Part shown: piece by piece, positions 8,747 through 17,312 of the stretch
Layout: every line of letters starts with the position of its first letter
How positions within the stretch are numbered: the first letter of the stretch is position 1
Origin: CAVVSD01 sp963757125
Lineage (GTDB): Bacteria; Actinomycetota; Thermoleophilia; Solirubrobacterales; Solirubrobacteraceae
Length of the DNA: 64,000 nucleotides
NCBI GenBank assembly: GCA_963757125.1
Contig: CAVWQP010000004.1
Coordinates: 806,001-870,000, forward strand
Direction: 5' to 3'
Notes under the pieces: model-generated
The model's database searches: none
Told to the model about the DNA's origin: nothing
The model's input: the letters and a program-made list of their open reading frames with translations, nothing else
Position numbers and translations under genes: made by a program

Positions 8747-9433
8747 CTATCCCATCCCGAGCTCCGCCCGCATCGCCTCGACCTGCGCGCGCAGCTCCGC
8801 GACCTCCGCCTCCAGGCGCGAGACGCGTTCGTCGCGGGCGGGATCGGGCGCCGGGGTCGGCGCCTGGCGCGCGATCGGCTCCGGTGCCGCGCGGTGTTCG
8901 ACCACCGGCCCCGGGGCGACGACGGCCGCGGCCGTGTCGGCCACCTCGCCGCCGAGCAGGTGCGCGTAGCGCGACTCCTTCTGGCCCGGCCGGCGCTCGA
9001 GCCGCACGACGAGATCGCGGTCGGCCAGCCCCTCGATCGCCGCGTCCAGCTCGTCCGCGCTGTCGAAGTGGTGCAGCCGGTCCGTGCGCTGGCGCAGCTC
9101 GCCCGGGGTCTGCGGCCCGCGGAGCAGCAGGACCGCGAGGACCGCCTGCTCGTCGGGCCGGATGCCGAGCGCCTCGTCGAGCAGGTGGCGGTACTTCGCC
9201 GAGCGGCTGCCGTGGTAGCTGGCGAGCCGCGTCCAGCGCCGGTGACCGAGCCTCGCGAGCGCGTCGCGCAGCACGCTCTCGTCGTACCGCACGACCGGGT
9301 CGCGGTTCGTCGACTGGTTGCAGGCCGCGCGGAGCGCGTTGAGCGTGAGGGGGTACGCGTCGGGCGTCATGCGCTGCTTCTCGAGCAGGCACCCGAGAAC
9401 GCGGACCTCGGGGTCGGTGAGGTCGTGGCTCAT
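8747..9433 (-). CDS. DUF480 / YceH family protein
   Basis: 228 residues starting at ATG 9433 (DPEVRVLGCLLEKQRMTPDAY), the signature of the UPF0502/YceH family. Two winged-helix-like modules are visible, including LRGPQTPGELRQRTDRLHHFDS, followed by a Pro/Ala linker and a short C-terminal coiled coil (VSRLEAEVAELRAQVEAM). The molecular function of the family is not established. It is read towards the MarR operon and ends two bases before the palindrome. Its start faces the plus-strand gene at 9478 across 44 bases. Confidence 0.88.
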   Translation of the reverse strand: MSHDLTDPEVRVLGCLLEKQRMTPDAYPLTLNALRAACNQSTNRDPVVRYDESVLRDALARLGHRRWTRLASYHGSRSAKYRHLLDEALGIRPDEQAVLAVLLLRGPQTPGELRQRTDRLHHFDSADELDAAIEGLADRDLVVRLERRPGQKESRYAHLLGGEVADTAAAVVAPGPVVEHRAAPEPIARQAPTPAPDPARDERVSRLEAEVAELRAQVEAMRAELGMG

Positions 9434-9477
9434 CGGGGCGGGATGGTTGCACCTCGCCCATGCGCGAGACTCCACCG

Positions 9478-9945
9478 ATGACGCAGAAGGCCGATTTCAA
9501 CGCCGAAGAGTGGACCACCCTCGCCAACGCCCCGCAGCTCGTCGGGATGCTCGTCATCGCCGCCAGCAAGGGCGGGACCGTCCGCGAGACGCTCGCCGCC
9601 CAGCGCGCCTACCAGGAGACCGCCGCGAAGGACCCGGGCGAGCTGCTGCGGGCGATCCTGACGACGCCGGCCGCCCTCGACCCGGCCGCCGCACCCAAGA
9701 CGCCCGACGACCTGCGCCGCCTCGCGCCCGAGACGCTGCGCGCCGCGATCGCGCTCCTCGAGCGCAAGGGCACCGACGCCGAGGTCGTGGAGTACAAGCG
9801 CTTCGTCTTCGCGCTCGCCGACACCGTCGCCAAGGCGCACAAGGAGGGCGGGTTCCTCGGCATCGGCGGCACGCAGGTGTCCGAGCACGAGCAGGCGACG
9901 CTCGACGAGATCGCCGCGATCTTCGACGAGAAGCAGGACGCCTAG
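9478..9945 (+). CDS. Conserved hypothetical protein, helical
   Basis: 155 residues, soluble and mostly helical, starting at an ATG with several acidic and Lys-rich stretches. The segment APQLVGMLVIAASKGGTVRETL and the C-terminal KEGGFLGIGGTQVSEHEQA give it a recognisable character, but I cannot name a family with confidence. No signal peptide, membrane helix or catalytic motif is visible. It converges on the RNA methyltransferase gene, overlapping its end by four bases. Confidence 0.75.
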   Translation: MTQKADFNAEEWTTLANAPQLVGMLVIAASKGGTVRETLAAQRAYQETAAKDPGELLRAILTTPAALDPAAAPKTPDDLRRLAPETLRAAIALLERKGTDAEVVEYKRFVFALADTVAKAHKEGGFLGIGGTQVSEHEQATLDEIAAIFDEKQDA

Positions 9946-11306
9946 CCGGAGACGCGGTCGAGCACCGCGACGCACTCGATGTGGGGCGTCTGCGGGAACA
10001 TGTCGACCGGCCGCACGCGTCGCAGCGCGTAGCCCGCCTCGACGAGCTGCGCGGCGTTCGGCGCGAGCGTCGTCGGGTTGCAGGAGATGTAGACGAGGCG
10101 CTTGGGCGACGTCTCGATGACGCGGCGCACGACCTTCGCCGACAGTCCCGCGCGGGGCGGGTCGACGACGACGACGTCGGGGCGCCCCGCCTTCTCGGCG
10201 AGCTCACGCAGCGCGAGCCGCACGTCGCCGGCGTAGAAGTGCGCGCGGTCGATGCCGTTCGCGCGGGCGTTGTCGATCGCGTCGGCGACGGCCTGCTCGA
10301 CGACCTCGATGCCCCACAGCTCGCCGGCGCGGGCGGCGAGGGACAGGCCCACGGTCCCGATGCCGCTGTAGAGGTCGTAGAGGCGCTCCCAGCCCTCGAG
10401 CGCGGCGAACTCGCCCGCGACGCCGTAGAGCCGCTCGGCCATCTCGGTGTTCGTCTGGAAGAACGCCTCCGGGGAGATCGCGAAGCGCAGCCCGGCGACC
10501 TCCTCGTGGATCCGCTCGTCGCCCGACAGGAGCATCGTGCGCCCGCCGCTCGTCGTCTCGCCGACACCGTCGGTCCGCGTCCACAGCAGGCTGTCGCACG
10601 GCACGGCCTCGACGAAGCTGTCGACGTCGATCTCGCCCGGGCCCGTGACGAGGCGCACGCCGATCTCCCCGGTCCGGCGTCCCTCGCGGACGACGAGGTT
10701 GCGCAGCAGCCCGGTGTGCGTGCGGCGGTCGAACGCGTCGAGCCGCTGCGTGCGCGCCCAGGCGAGCACGGCCTCGCGCGCCTCGTTGCCGCGTTCCGAC
10801 GCGAGGAGGCAGTCCGAGACGCCGACGATCTCCTCCCACGAGCCGGGCGCGTGGAAGCCGCAGATGAGCGCGCCGGAGGGATCGGTGCCGAAGGAGTACT
10901 CGAGCTTGTTGCGGTAGCGCCAGTGCTCGACGGCGGGGACGAGGTCGTCGAACACGTAGCCCTCGAGGTGGCCGATGCGCTTCAGCGCGTCGTCGACCTG
11001 CTGGTGCTTGATCTCGATCTGGCGCTCGTAGGGGAGCACCTGCCACGGGGCCCCGGGGTGGTCGGCGACCTCGGGGATGCGGTCGGGCGACGGCTCGAGG
11101 ACCTCGGTCGTGCGAGCCTCGGCGTACGCGCGCTTGCGCTTCGTGACGACGGCGCGGACGCGGTCGCCGGGGATGCCGCCGCGCACGAAGACGACGTAGC
11201 CGTCCAGCCGCGCGACGCCGTTGCCGCCGTAGGCGAGGTCGTCGATGCGGAGGTCCAGCTCGGCGCCGCGCTCGGGGCGCGACGTGGTGGTGGGCGGCGT
11301 GGTCAC
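9942..11306 (-). CDS. TrmA/RlmD-type RNA (uracil-C5)-methyltransferase
   Basis: 454 residues from a GTG at 11306 that shares GTGA with the argF stop. An N-terminal TRAM domain (LDLRIDDLAYGGNGVARLDGY) precedes the SAM-dependent methyltransferase fold: motif I YDLYSGIGTVGLSL, VVVDPPRAGL, and the catalytic Cys in SCNPTTL, with the terminal general-base Glu in HIECVAVL. The enzyme methylates C5 of a uridine in rRNA or tRNA. The cysteine quartet that carries the [4Fe-4S] cluster in RlmD/RumA is absent between TRAM and the central domain, so it belongs to the cluster-free branch and its exact target is open. Confidence 0.9.
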   Translation of the reverse strand: MTTPPTTTSRPERGAELDLRIDDLAYGGNGVARLDGYVVFVRGGIPGDRVRAVVTKRKRAYAEARTTEVLEPSPDRIPEVADHPGAPWQVLPYERQIEIKHQQVDDALKRIGHLEGYVFDDLVPAVEHWRYRNKLEYSFGTDPSGALICGFHAPGSWEEIVGVSDCLLASERGNEAREAVLAWARTQRLDAFDRRTHTGLLRNLVVREGRRTGEIGVRLVTGPGEIDVDSFVEAVPCDSLLWTRTDGVGETTSGGRTMLLSGDERIHEEVAGLRFAISPEAFFQTNTEMAERLYGVAGEFAALEGWERLYDLYSGIGTVGLSLAARAGELWGIEVVEQAVADAIDNARANGIDRAHFYAGDVRLALRELAEKAGRPDVVVVDPPRAGLSAKVVRRVIETSPKRLVYISCNPTTLAPNAAQLVEAGYALRRVRPVDMFPQTPHIECVAVLDRVSG

Positions 11307-12193
11307 GGCTCTGAGGCTAGAAGCCATTCCAACAACGCCTTCTGGGCGTGCCGGCGGTTCTCCGCCTGGTCCCAGATGCGCTGGCGATCGCCGTAGAGGA
11401 CCTCGGCGGTGATCTCCTCGCCGGGATGCGCGGGGAGGCAGTGCAGCGCGATGGCCCCGGGCGCGGCGGCGTCGAGCAGCGCGTCGTCGAGCCGGTAGGG
11501 CGCGAGGGCCTTGCGGCGAGCGCCGGCCTCGGCCTCATCGTCGCCCATCGACACCCAGACGTCGGCGTACACGACGTGCGCGCCGGCGACCGCCTCACGC
11601 GGGTCGTCGGTGAGCTGCAGCCCGTCCACCTCGCCGTCGGCGAGCGCGTAGCCCGCAGGCGACGCGACCGCGACCTCGACGTCCGCCAGCGTGCCGAGCA
11701 CGGCGAGCGAGCGGGCGACGTTGTTGCCGTCGCCGACGTAGGCGATCTTGTGCCCCGCGATGCTGCCGAACGTCTCGCGCATCGTGAGGAGATCGGCGAG
11801 CGCCTGGCACGGATGGTGCAGCTCGGTGAGCATGTTGAAGACGGGGACGTCGGAGGCCGCCGCGAGCTCCTCGATCGCCGCGTGGGACGTGATCCGCACG
11901 CCGAACGCCGCGACGTGGCGGGAGAAGACGCGGGCCGTGTCCACGAGCGACTCGCCTCGGGAGAGCTGCATCTCCGTCTCGCGCAGCACGAGCGGATGGC
12001 CGCCCAGCTCGAACACCCCGGCCTCGAACGACAGCCGCGTCCGCGTCGACGGCGCCTGGAACAGCAGCGCCACCGAGCGGCCTTCCAGCGCGCGCGAGGA
12101 CAGCGGCGCCGCCTTCAGCGCGGCCGCCCGCTCGAGGATCCCGTCGAGATCGGCCGGGGTGAGCTCGCTGCCGGTGAGGAAGTGCCGGGGCAA
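11303..12193 (-). CDS. argF: Ornithine carbamoyltransferase
   Basis: 296 residues, the usual length. Carbamoyl-phosphate loop STRTR (APSTRTRLSF), HPCQ at the ornithine/carbamoyl site, VGDGNNVARS, SMG in the ornithine loop, and HCLPA near the C-terminus are all present. It makes citrulline from ornithine and carbamoyl phosphate in arginine synthesis. The probable start is TTG at 12193, only 20 bases from the start of a divergent gene, so a leaderless or very short leader is expected. No other arg genes are adjacent. It is translationally coupled to the RNA methyltransferase. Confidence 0.95.
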   Translation of the reverse strand: MPRHFLTGSELTPADLDGILERAAALKAAPLSSRALEGRSVALLFQAPSTRTRLSFEAGVFELGGHPLVLRETEMQLSRGESLVDTARVFSRHVAAFGVRITSHAAIEELAAASDVPVFNMLTELHHPCQALADLLTMRETFGSIAGHKIAYVGDGNNVARSLAVLGTLADVEVAVASPAGYALADGEVDGLQLTDDPREAVAGAHVVYADVWVSMGDDEAEAGARRKALAPYRLDDALLDAAAPGAIALHCLPAHPGEEITAEVLYGDRQRIWDQAENRRHAQKALLEWLLASEP

Positions 12194-12213
12194 GCTGGCA
12201 ATGTACCCCCGCG

Positions 12214-12867
12214 ATGCGCGTGCTGACGTGGAACCTCTTTCACGGCCGCGCGGTGCAACCGCGCCGCCGCGACCTCTTCGACGACTTCGCGTCGGCGATC
12301 GACGGCTGGGACTGGGACGTCGCGCTGCTCCAGGAGGTGCTGCCGGCCTGGCCGGCGCGCCTCGGGGTCGCGACGTCGGCGAGTGCGCGCATGGTGCGGA
12401 CGTCGCGCAACTGGATCCCGCCGCTGCGCTGGGTGGGCGGGCGCATGCCCGAGCTCGTGAAGTCCTGGTCCGGTGGCTGCAACGCGATCCTCGTCCGCGG
12501 GGAGGCGATCGCCGAGCACCGCGCGGAGCACCTGCGCCGGCGGCCCGAGCGCCGCGTCATGCACGCGGTGCGCCTCGCGAACGGCATCTGGGTCGCGAAC
12601 CTCCACGCGCAGGTGCGGCCGGAGCTGCTCGCGCGGTCGGACACGGCGCGCGCCGCAGCGACCGCGCTCGCCTGGGCGGGCGACGCGCCGCTCGTCCTCG
12701 GCGGGGACTTCAACCTCCGCGATCCCGCGGCCGCCGGGCTGCGCGACGCCGGCGGCAACTGGGTCGACCATGTGCTCGTGCGCGGCATGCAGCCGCAGGG
12801 CAGGCGCGAGCTGCCCGACCGCGGCGGGCTCTCCGACCACAAGCCCGTCATCGTCGAGGTCGCCTGA
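12214..12867 (+). CDS. Endonuclease/exonuclease/phosphatase (EEP) family protein
   Basis: 217 residues with the EEP catalytic set: VLTWNLFHG at the N-terminus (Asn), LLQEV (metal-binding Glu), NLHAQ, GGDFNLRD (Asp/Asn), and the C-terminal GLSDHKPV with the catalytic Asp-His. The family cleaves phosphodiester or phosphomonoester bonds in nucleic acids, lipids or inositol phosphates with a divalent metal. There is no signal peptide, so it acts in the cytoplasm. It overlaps the following VOC gene by one base (TGATG). Substrate unknown. Confidence 0.88.
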   Translation: MRVLTWNLFHGRAVQPRRRDLFDDFASAIDGWDWDVALLQEVLPAWPARLGVATSASARMVRTSRNWIPPLRWVGGRMPELVKSWSGGCNAILVRGEAIAEHRAEHLRRRPERRVMHAVRLANGIWVANLHAQVRPELLARSDTARAAATALAWAGDAPLVLGGDFNLRDPAAAGLRDAGGNWVDHVLVRGMQPQGRRELPDRGGLSDHKPVIVEVA

Positions 12868-13277
12868 TGCTCACCGGCCTCGCGCACGTCGACCTCGCCT
12901 GCCGCGACGTCGAGCGCTCGGTCGCCTTCTACCTGGCGGTCCTCGGGCCGCTCGGGCTGCAGGCGCCGCCGGTCACGTTCGAGGGCGAGCGGGACGAGAC
13001 GATCCACTACCTCCGCTTCCCCGTGGCGGGCAGCGGGTCGATCGGGCTACGCGCGGCGTCGGTCGAGCAGGAGTTCGCGCTGTACGCGCCGGGGCTGCAC
13101 CACGTCGCGTTCGCCGTCGCGACGCCCGACGACGTCCGCGTCGCCCACGAGGGCGCCGTGCGCGAGGGCGCGGAGATCGTGCACCCGCCGACCGCGTTCC
13201 CGCGCTACCACCCCGACTACTACGCGACGTTCTTCCTCGACCCGGACGGCTTCCGCGTCGAGGTCCGCAGTCGCTAG
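12867..13277 (+). CDS. VOC-family (glyoxalase/dioxygenase fold) protein
   Basis: 136 residues comprising two beta-alpha-beta-beta-beta modules: LAHVDLACRDVERSVAFYLAV at the start, HHVAFAVAT in the second half and FFLDPDGFRVEV at the end. The metal-ligand positions of the family (His in the first strand, His in HHVAF, Glu in VEV) are present. Members act as glyoxalases, extradiol dioxygenases or antibiotic-binding proteins. It is coupled to the EEP gene and ends tail to tail with the small minus-strand gene that follows (four-base overlap). Confidence 0.85.
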   Translation: MLTGLAHVDLACRDVERSVAFYLAVLGPLGLQAPPVTFEGERDETIHYLRFPVAGSGSIGLRAASVEQEFALYAPGLHHVAFAVATPDDVRVAHEGAVREGAEIVHPPTAFPRYHPDYYATFFLDPDGFRVEVRSR

Positions 13278-13552
13278 GCCACGTAGCCCGTGCTCGCCAT
13301 GACCTCGCGGCCGCCGTGGCGCACCTGCACGCGCGTCGGGCCGACGATGCTCTGGTGGACGTGCGCCTCGACCGGCGACCCGTCGGGGAGCGTGCCGGTC
13401 AGGACGTGGTCGCCGTTGAAGATCTCCTGACGATCGACCTCCTCGTCGTCGACGAGCAGGCACCAGCGGGCGCTGATCGGACCGGTCGTGCCGGTGACCG
13501 TCACCCTGGCGTCGCCGATGAGGACGGAGTGCTCGTCGCGCAGCAGGTCCAT
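13274..13552 (-). CDS. Small hypothetical protein, beta-rich
   Basis: 92 residues, mostly predicted beta strands, with the stretch RWCLLVDDEEVDRQEIFNGD and a conserved-looking VEAHVHQSIVGPTRV. It has no signal peptide and no membrane helix. I do not recognise the family. It lies 9 bases downstream of the GAF-protein stop on the same strand, so they may be cotranscribed. Confidence 0.6.
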   Translation of the reverse strand: MDLLRDEHSVLIGDARVTVTGTTGPISARWCLLVDDEEVDRQEIFNGDHVLTGTLPDGSPVEAHVHQSIVGPTRVQVRHGGREVMASTGYVA

Positions 13553-13561
13553 GCCGCGCGG

Positions 13562-14638
13562 CTACCCCGCCCGCGCGAGTGCCAGACCGGAGATCCCGGC
13601 CAGGGCGGCGAGGTACTCGTGGTCCTCGACCGTGAAGCGCTGCTCGTCGTGGAAGCAGGCGCCCAGCACGCCGATCCGGTGACCGCCCGCGGTCACGGGC
13701 AGCAGCGCGACCGCGCCGACGTCCGGCCGCGCGTCGAGCGCGAAGCCCTCGCGCACGTCCTGGTGCGACGGCAGGAACGTCGCCTCGCCGTCCCGGGCGA
13801 CCTGCGCGTGCGCGAGCGGCGCGTCGAGCGAGATCGGCTCGCGGCCGACCAGCGCGTCGGACTCCGGGCCGGCGGTCGCGGCCGTGCGCAGCGCCGTCTC
13901 GTCGTCCTCCAGGCGCCAGATGGCGCCGGCGTTCGTCCGCTCGACCGCCCGCATGACCTCGCTGAGCACGGCGTCCGCGGTCGTGGCGCCGGCCAGCGCG
14001 CAGCTGACGGACTCCAGCGCCTGCAGGCGGGTGTGGTTGCGTGCCACGAGCCGTGACGCGGTGAGCAGCTGCAGCTCGGCGAGCGCGCTCGCGGCGAGGT
14101 CGGTCATGAGCTCGAGCTCGTCGTCGGTCCAGTCGTGGCGCTCGTAGTCGAGCGCGCACAGCGTGCCGATCGCCTCGCCGTCGTTCGTGCGCAGCGGCAC
14201 GCCGGCGTACGCGACCACGCCGAGACGCTCCGCCGCGGGGTTGTCCGCCAGCTCCGGCTCGGTCCGCGCGTCGGCGAACGCATAGGCCTTGTGCACGTCG
14301 AGCGCGAACGGGCACCAGCCGGCGGTGATCGGCATCTCGCGCATCGACGACCACGGCTCCGGCAGCGGGCCGCAGCCCAGGAACGTCTGCCGGTCGGACC
14401 CGATGAGGTTCACGAGCGCGACGGGGACGTCCAGCATCCGGCAGGCCATCCGCGTGATGCGGTCGAGCGCCTCCGCCGAGGACTCGGCGTTGGCCTCCAG
14501 CGCCGCGAGCGCCTGCAGGCGACTCGGTCGCCGCACGACCTCGGCGATCCGGGGGTCCAGCTCCTGGTTGTCATTCGCGCCTGGCAACCCGCGCGAATCG
14601 TAGCGCCGCTCAGGGCCGCGCGCGAAGTCCGAAACCAC
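13562..14638 (-). CDS. Tandem GAF-domain protein
   Basis: 358 residues from a GTG at 14638. Two GAF domains are visible: the first about residues 40-190 (NLIGSDRQTFLGC, ITAGWCPFALD, AGVPLRTNDGEAIGTLCALD), the second about 205-355 (ESVSCALAGATTADAVLSEV to IGVLGACFHDEQRF). GAF domains bind small ligands such as cyclic nucleotides or haem and sense redox or light. No kinase, GGDEF or phosphatase output domain follows, so it would act through a partner. The gene starts inside the end of the NTF2-like gene (29-base overlap), which suggests cotranscription, although an internal TTG nearer residue 20 is a possible start. Confidence 0.82.
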   Translation of the reverse strand: MVSDFARGPERRYDSRGLPGANDNQELDPRIAEVVRRPSRLQALAALEANAESSAEALDRITRMACRMLDVPVALVNLIGSDRQTFLGCGPLPEPWSSMREMPITAGWCPFALDVHKAYAFADARTEPELADNPAAERLGVVAYAGVPLRTNDGEAIGTLCALDYERHDWTDDELELMTDLAASALAELQLLTASRLVARNHTRLQALESVSCALAGATTADAVLSEVMRAVERTNAGAIWRLEDDETALRTAATAGPESDALVGREPISLDAPLAHAQVARDGEATFLPSHQDVREGFALDARPDVGAVALLPVTAGGHRIGVLGACFHDEQRFTVEDHEYLAALAGISGLALARAG

Positions 14639-15104
14639 GCAGGAGCAGCAGCGCGCGCTCCCCCGCGGAGCCCGCCTTCGGCAGGACGCCGAGCTGCTTG
14701 GCCGCGTCGTAGAGATCGAAGAACGTGCGGACCCGCCACAGCTTCTCGCGGGCGTCGTCGAGTTCGCAGAAGAACACGGCGTGGACGAGCAGGAACCGCC
14801 CAGTCGGCGGCAGGTCGCCCGCCTCGCCGCGGTGCGTCGCCAGCACCTTCACGGGCGCGGCGACGAAACGCCCGTCGCTCAGGCGCGGGCCGGTCGCCTC
14901 GACGCGGACGTCGGGGAACGTCGCCCAGAGCCGCACGGCGTGGTCGCCGAGCGCGTCGGGTCCCTCCAGCGGCGCGTCGGTCAGCGGATCCTCGTAGTGC
15001 AGGTCGTGCGCGCACAGCTGCGCGAACGCCAGCCGGTCGCGGGCCGACCAGGCGTCCTGGAAGCGATCGAGGAGGCCTTCGACGTCCGGCTGGACGGCGG
15101 TCAT
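14610..15104 (-). CDS. SnoaL/NTF2-like protein
   Basis: 164 residues with the cone-shaped NTF2/SnoaL fold pattern: an N-terminal helix (VEGLLDRFQDAWSARD), the LHYEDPLTD segment, FPDVRVE and the C-terminal FFDLYDAAKQLG. Family members are polyketide cyclases, ester cyclases or simple binding proteins; no specific catalytic residues can be assigned. Its ATG at 15104 shares ATGA with the thiG stop, so it hangs on the thiamine operon, although a role in thiamine synthesis is not known. Confidence 0.8.
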   Translation of the reverse strand: MTAVQPDVEGLLDRFQDAWSARDRLAFAQLCAHDLHYEDPLTDAPLEGPDALGDHAVRLWATFPDVRVEATGPRLSDGRFVAAPVKVLATHRGEAGDLPPTGRFLLVHAVFFCELDDAREKLWRVRTFFDLYDAAKQLGVLPKAGSAGERALLLLRGFGLRARP

Positions 15105-15889
15105 GCGGCGGGACCGAGCTCGGGGATGCCCTCCATGGTGGTGGAAGCCTGCGCGTACGTCCGGCGCTCGATGCGCCCGGCCGCTCGCGCGAGCGCCCCG
15201 GCCTCGACGGCCAGGCGCACCGCGGTCGCCATCGCGACGGGGTCGGCGGCGCGGGAGATCGCGCTGGCGACGAGCACCGCGTCCGCGCCGTGCTCCAGGG
15301 CGAGCGCCGCGTCGGATGCCGTGCCGATGCCCGCGTCGAGCACGATCGGGACGGTCGCGCCCTCGACGATGAGGTCGAGGTTCGCCAGGTTGGCGATCCC
15401 CTGGCCGCTGCCGATCGGCGAGCCGAGCGGCATGACCGCCGCGCAGCCGACGTCGGCCAGGCGCCGCGCGAGCACCGGGTCGTCGGTCGTGTAGGGCAGC
15501 ACGACGAACCCCTCGTCGACGAGCTCCTCCGCCGCGATGAGCAGCTCGGGCGCGTCGGGCAGGAGCGTGCGCTCGTCGCCGATGACCTCGAGCTTGATCC
15601 AGTCGGTCTCGAACGCCTCGCGGGCGAGCTTCGCGGTGCGGACCGCGTCGCGCGCGGTGAAGCAGCCGGCCGTGTTGGGCAGGACGTGGACGCCCGCCTC
15701 GTCGAGCACGCCGACGAGCGAGCCCTGCGCGGTCGGATCGATCCGCCGCAGCGCGACGGTGACCATCTCGGTCCGGCTCGCCTCGATCGCCTCGGCGAGG
15801 GTCTCCAGCCGCGCGAAGCCGCCGGTGCCGAGGATGAGCCGCGACCCGAAGGCGCGGCCTGCGATGACGAGTGGTGTGGGTGCGCTCAT
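15101..15889 (-). CDS. thiG: Thiazole synthase
   Basis: 262 residues, the usual length. The family start LILGTGGF, the Schiff-base lysine in TDWIKLEVIGD, the PLGSPIGSGQG phosphate loop and VLDAGIGT are present. ThiG builds the thiazole phosphate of thiamine from 1-deoxyxylulose-5-phosphate, dehydroglycine and the thiocarboxylate of ThiS. It is third in thiO-thiS-thiG, two bases after thiS, under the TPP riboswitch at 17.2 kb. The order matches the glycine-oxidase-dependent aerobic route. Confidence 0.96.
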   Translation of the reverse strand: MSAPTPLVIAGRAFGSRLILGTGGFARLETLAEAIEASRTEMVTVALRRIDPTAQGSLVGVLDEAGVHVLPNTAGCFTARDAVRTAKLAREAFETDWIKLEVIGDERTLLPDAPELLIAAEELVDEGFVVLPYTTDDPVLARRLADVGCAAVMPLGSPIGSGQGIANLANLDLIVEGATVPIVLDAGIGTASDAALALEHGADAVLVASAISRAADPVAMATAVRLAVEAGALARAAGRIERRTYAQASTTMEGIPELGPAA

Positions 15890-15891
15890 GT

Positions 15892-16095
15892 TCAACCGCC
15901 CTGGATCGCCTGGACGACCTCGACGCGTGCGTCGGCCGTCAGGCTCGTCGTGTCCCATTGCGTGCGCGGCACGACCTCGCCGTCGATCGCGATCGCGACG
16001 CCGCGACGGCCCGGCTCGACGCCGAGGGCGTCGAGCACGTCCGCGATGCGCGCACCGACCGGCAGCCGCGCCTCCGTGCCGTTGACCGTGATCAT
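15892..16095 (-). CDS. thiS: Sulfur carrier protein ThiS
   Basis: 67 residues of ubiquitin-like fold: it starts MITVNGTEARLPVG and ends VVQAIQGG, with the C-terminal Gly-Gly that is adenylated and converted to a thiocarboxylate. It supplies sulfur to ThiG. The ATG at 16095 overlaps the thiO stop (ATGA). No thiF adenylase is in the window, so it is probably encoded elsewhere or shared with molybdopterin synthesis. Confidence 0.95.
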   Translation of the reverse strand: MITVNGTEARLPVGARIADVLDALGVEPGRRGVAIAIDGEVVPRTQWDTTSLTADARVEVVQAIQGG

Positions 16096-17186
16096 GCGAC
16101 GACCTCCCGCACCGCGAAGCGATCCGGCGCGAGGGCATCCTCGGGCGCCGCGCCGTCGAGCGCGTCGGCGACGAGGTCGCCGGTGATCGAGGCGAGCAGC
16201 ACGCCGTTGCGGTGGTGCCCGGTCGCGAAGACGAGGCCCGTGCGCTCGCTGCGGCCGAGGAGCGGCGTGTTGTCGGGCGTGGTCGGCCGCAGGCCGGCGA
16301 ACGTCTCCTCCAGCTCGAGCTCCAGGACGCCCGGCACCAGCTCGGACGCGTCGCGCAGCAGCTCCCAGACGCCGCCGGCGGTCACCGTCGTGTCGAAGCC
16401 CTTGTCCTCCATCGTCGCGCCGAGGACGTAGCGGCCGGACCCGCGGGGGACGAGGTAGCCGCCCTCCCATCGCACGACGCGCTCGAGCAGGCCGGGGCCG
16501 TCGGGATCGCGCAGGCGCAGGATCTGGCCCTTGAGCGGGCGGACGCGCGCGCCGGCCAGGTCGCCGGCCCAGGCGCCCGCGGCGACCACGACGTCGCCCG
16601 CGCGGATCGTCTCGCCGCCGGCAAGGTCGACCTCGCCGCGGCGCACCGCGGCGACTTCGGTGCCCGTGCGCAGGACGGCGCCGGCGCGGCGGGCGGCCTC
16701 CGCGAGCGCGGGCGCGAGCAGCCGCGGGTCGGCGACGTGGTCGTCGGGCGCCTCCAGCGCGAGCCGCAGCGTCGGCGCGAGGGCGGGCTCCAGGCGCCGC
16801 GCCTCGCTCGGGCGCAGCCGCGTCAGCGGGACGCCGAGCTGGGCGCGGAAGCCGAGCTCGCGCTCGAGCGCCGCGGCCTCGTCGGCGTCGCGCGCGACCA
16901 TGAGGGTGCCGCAGCGCAGGTAGCCGACGTCGCCGAGCTCACGCGCGAACGCGGGCCACGCCTCCGCGGCGCGCAGCCCGAGGGCGAGCAGCGAGCGCTC
17001 GCCGAGATCGGCCTCGGCGGCGGGCGCGAGCATCCCCGCAGCGGCGTGCGATGCCTGGCCGGCGAGCTCGCCGCGCTCGAGGAGCACGACGGAGGCGCCG
17101 CGCTGTGCCGCGCGCCACGCGCTCGTCAGGCCTGCGAGCCCCCCGCCGATGACGACGACGTCGGGCGATGTGTGGGAAAGGGTCAC
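16092..17186 (-). CDS. thiO: Glycine oxidase ThiO
   Basis: 364 residues if started at GTG 17186, with an FAD-binding GGGLAGLTSAW loop, LLERGELAGQASHAAAGML typical of ThiO/DadA-like amine oxidases, a central AGAWAG and the C-terminal GLRPTTPDNTPLLG and GHHRNGVLLA. It oxidises glycine to iminoacetate for thiazole formation. Two GTG codons compete (17192, 17186). I prefer 17186 because GAGG lies five bases upstream of it and because this codon sits in the closing stem of the TPP riboswitch. Confidence 0.93.
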   Translation of the reverse strand: MTLSHTSPDVVVIGGGLAGLTSAWRAAQRGASVVLLERGELAGQASHAAAGMLAPAAEADLGERSLLALGLRAAEAWPAFARELGDVGYLRCGTLMVARDADEAAALERELGFRAQLGVPLTRLRPSEARRLEPALAPTLRLALEAPDDHVADPRLLAPALAEAARRAGAVLRTGTEVAAVRRGEVDLAGGETIRAGDVVVAAGAWAGDLAGARVRPLKGQILRLRDPDGPGLLERVVRWEGGYLVPRGSGRYVLGATMEDKGFDTTVTAGGVWELLRDASELVPGVLELELEETFAGLRPTTPDNTPLLGRSERTGLVFATGHHRNGVLLASITGDLVADALDGAAPEDALAPDRFAVREVVA

Positions 17187-17283
17187 GGTCACCTCGCTTC
17201 GGCGGCATGATCCGCATCAGCTGCTGACGGTCGGCGCTCGCTTCCTGGCGCCCTCTCAGCCCTGGTTCCCGGGCTCCCGTGGT
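17184..17283 (-). promoter_or_regulatory. TPP riboswitch (THI element)
   Basis: Read on the minus strand, the region contains the conserved THI-box parts in order: CACGGGAGC, CAGGGCTGAGAGGGCG, the GACCGTCAGCAGCTGATGC arm, then GCGGATCATGCCGCCGAAGCGAGG. TPP binds such elements and lowers thi expression. The 5' CACGG (17281-17277) can pair with CCGTG at 17188-17184, which contains the favoured thiO start codon. The closing helix would therefore hide the start: control of translation initiation, as is common in actinobacteria. Confidence 0.93.
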
Positions 17284-17312
17284 CCTCATCCTAGCGCTGT
17301 CAGAATGGGGGG

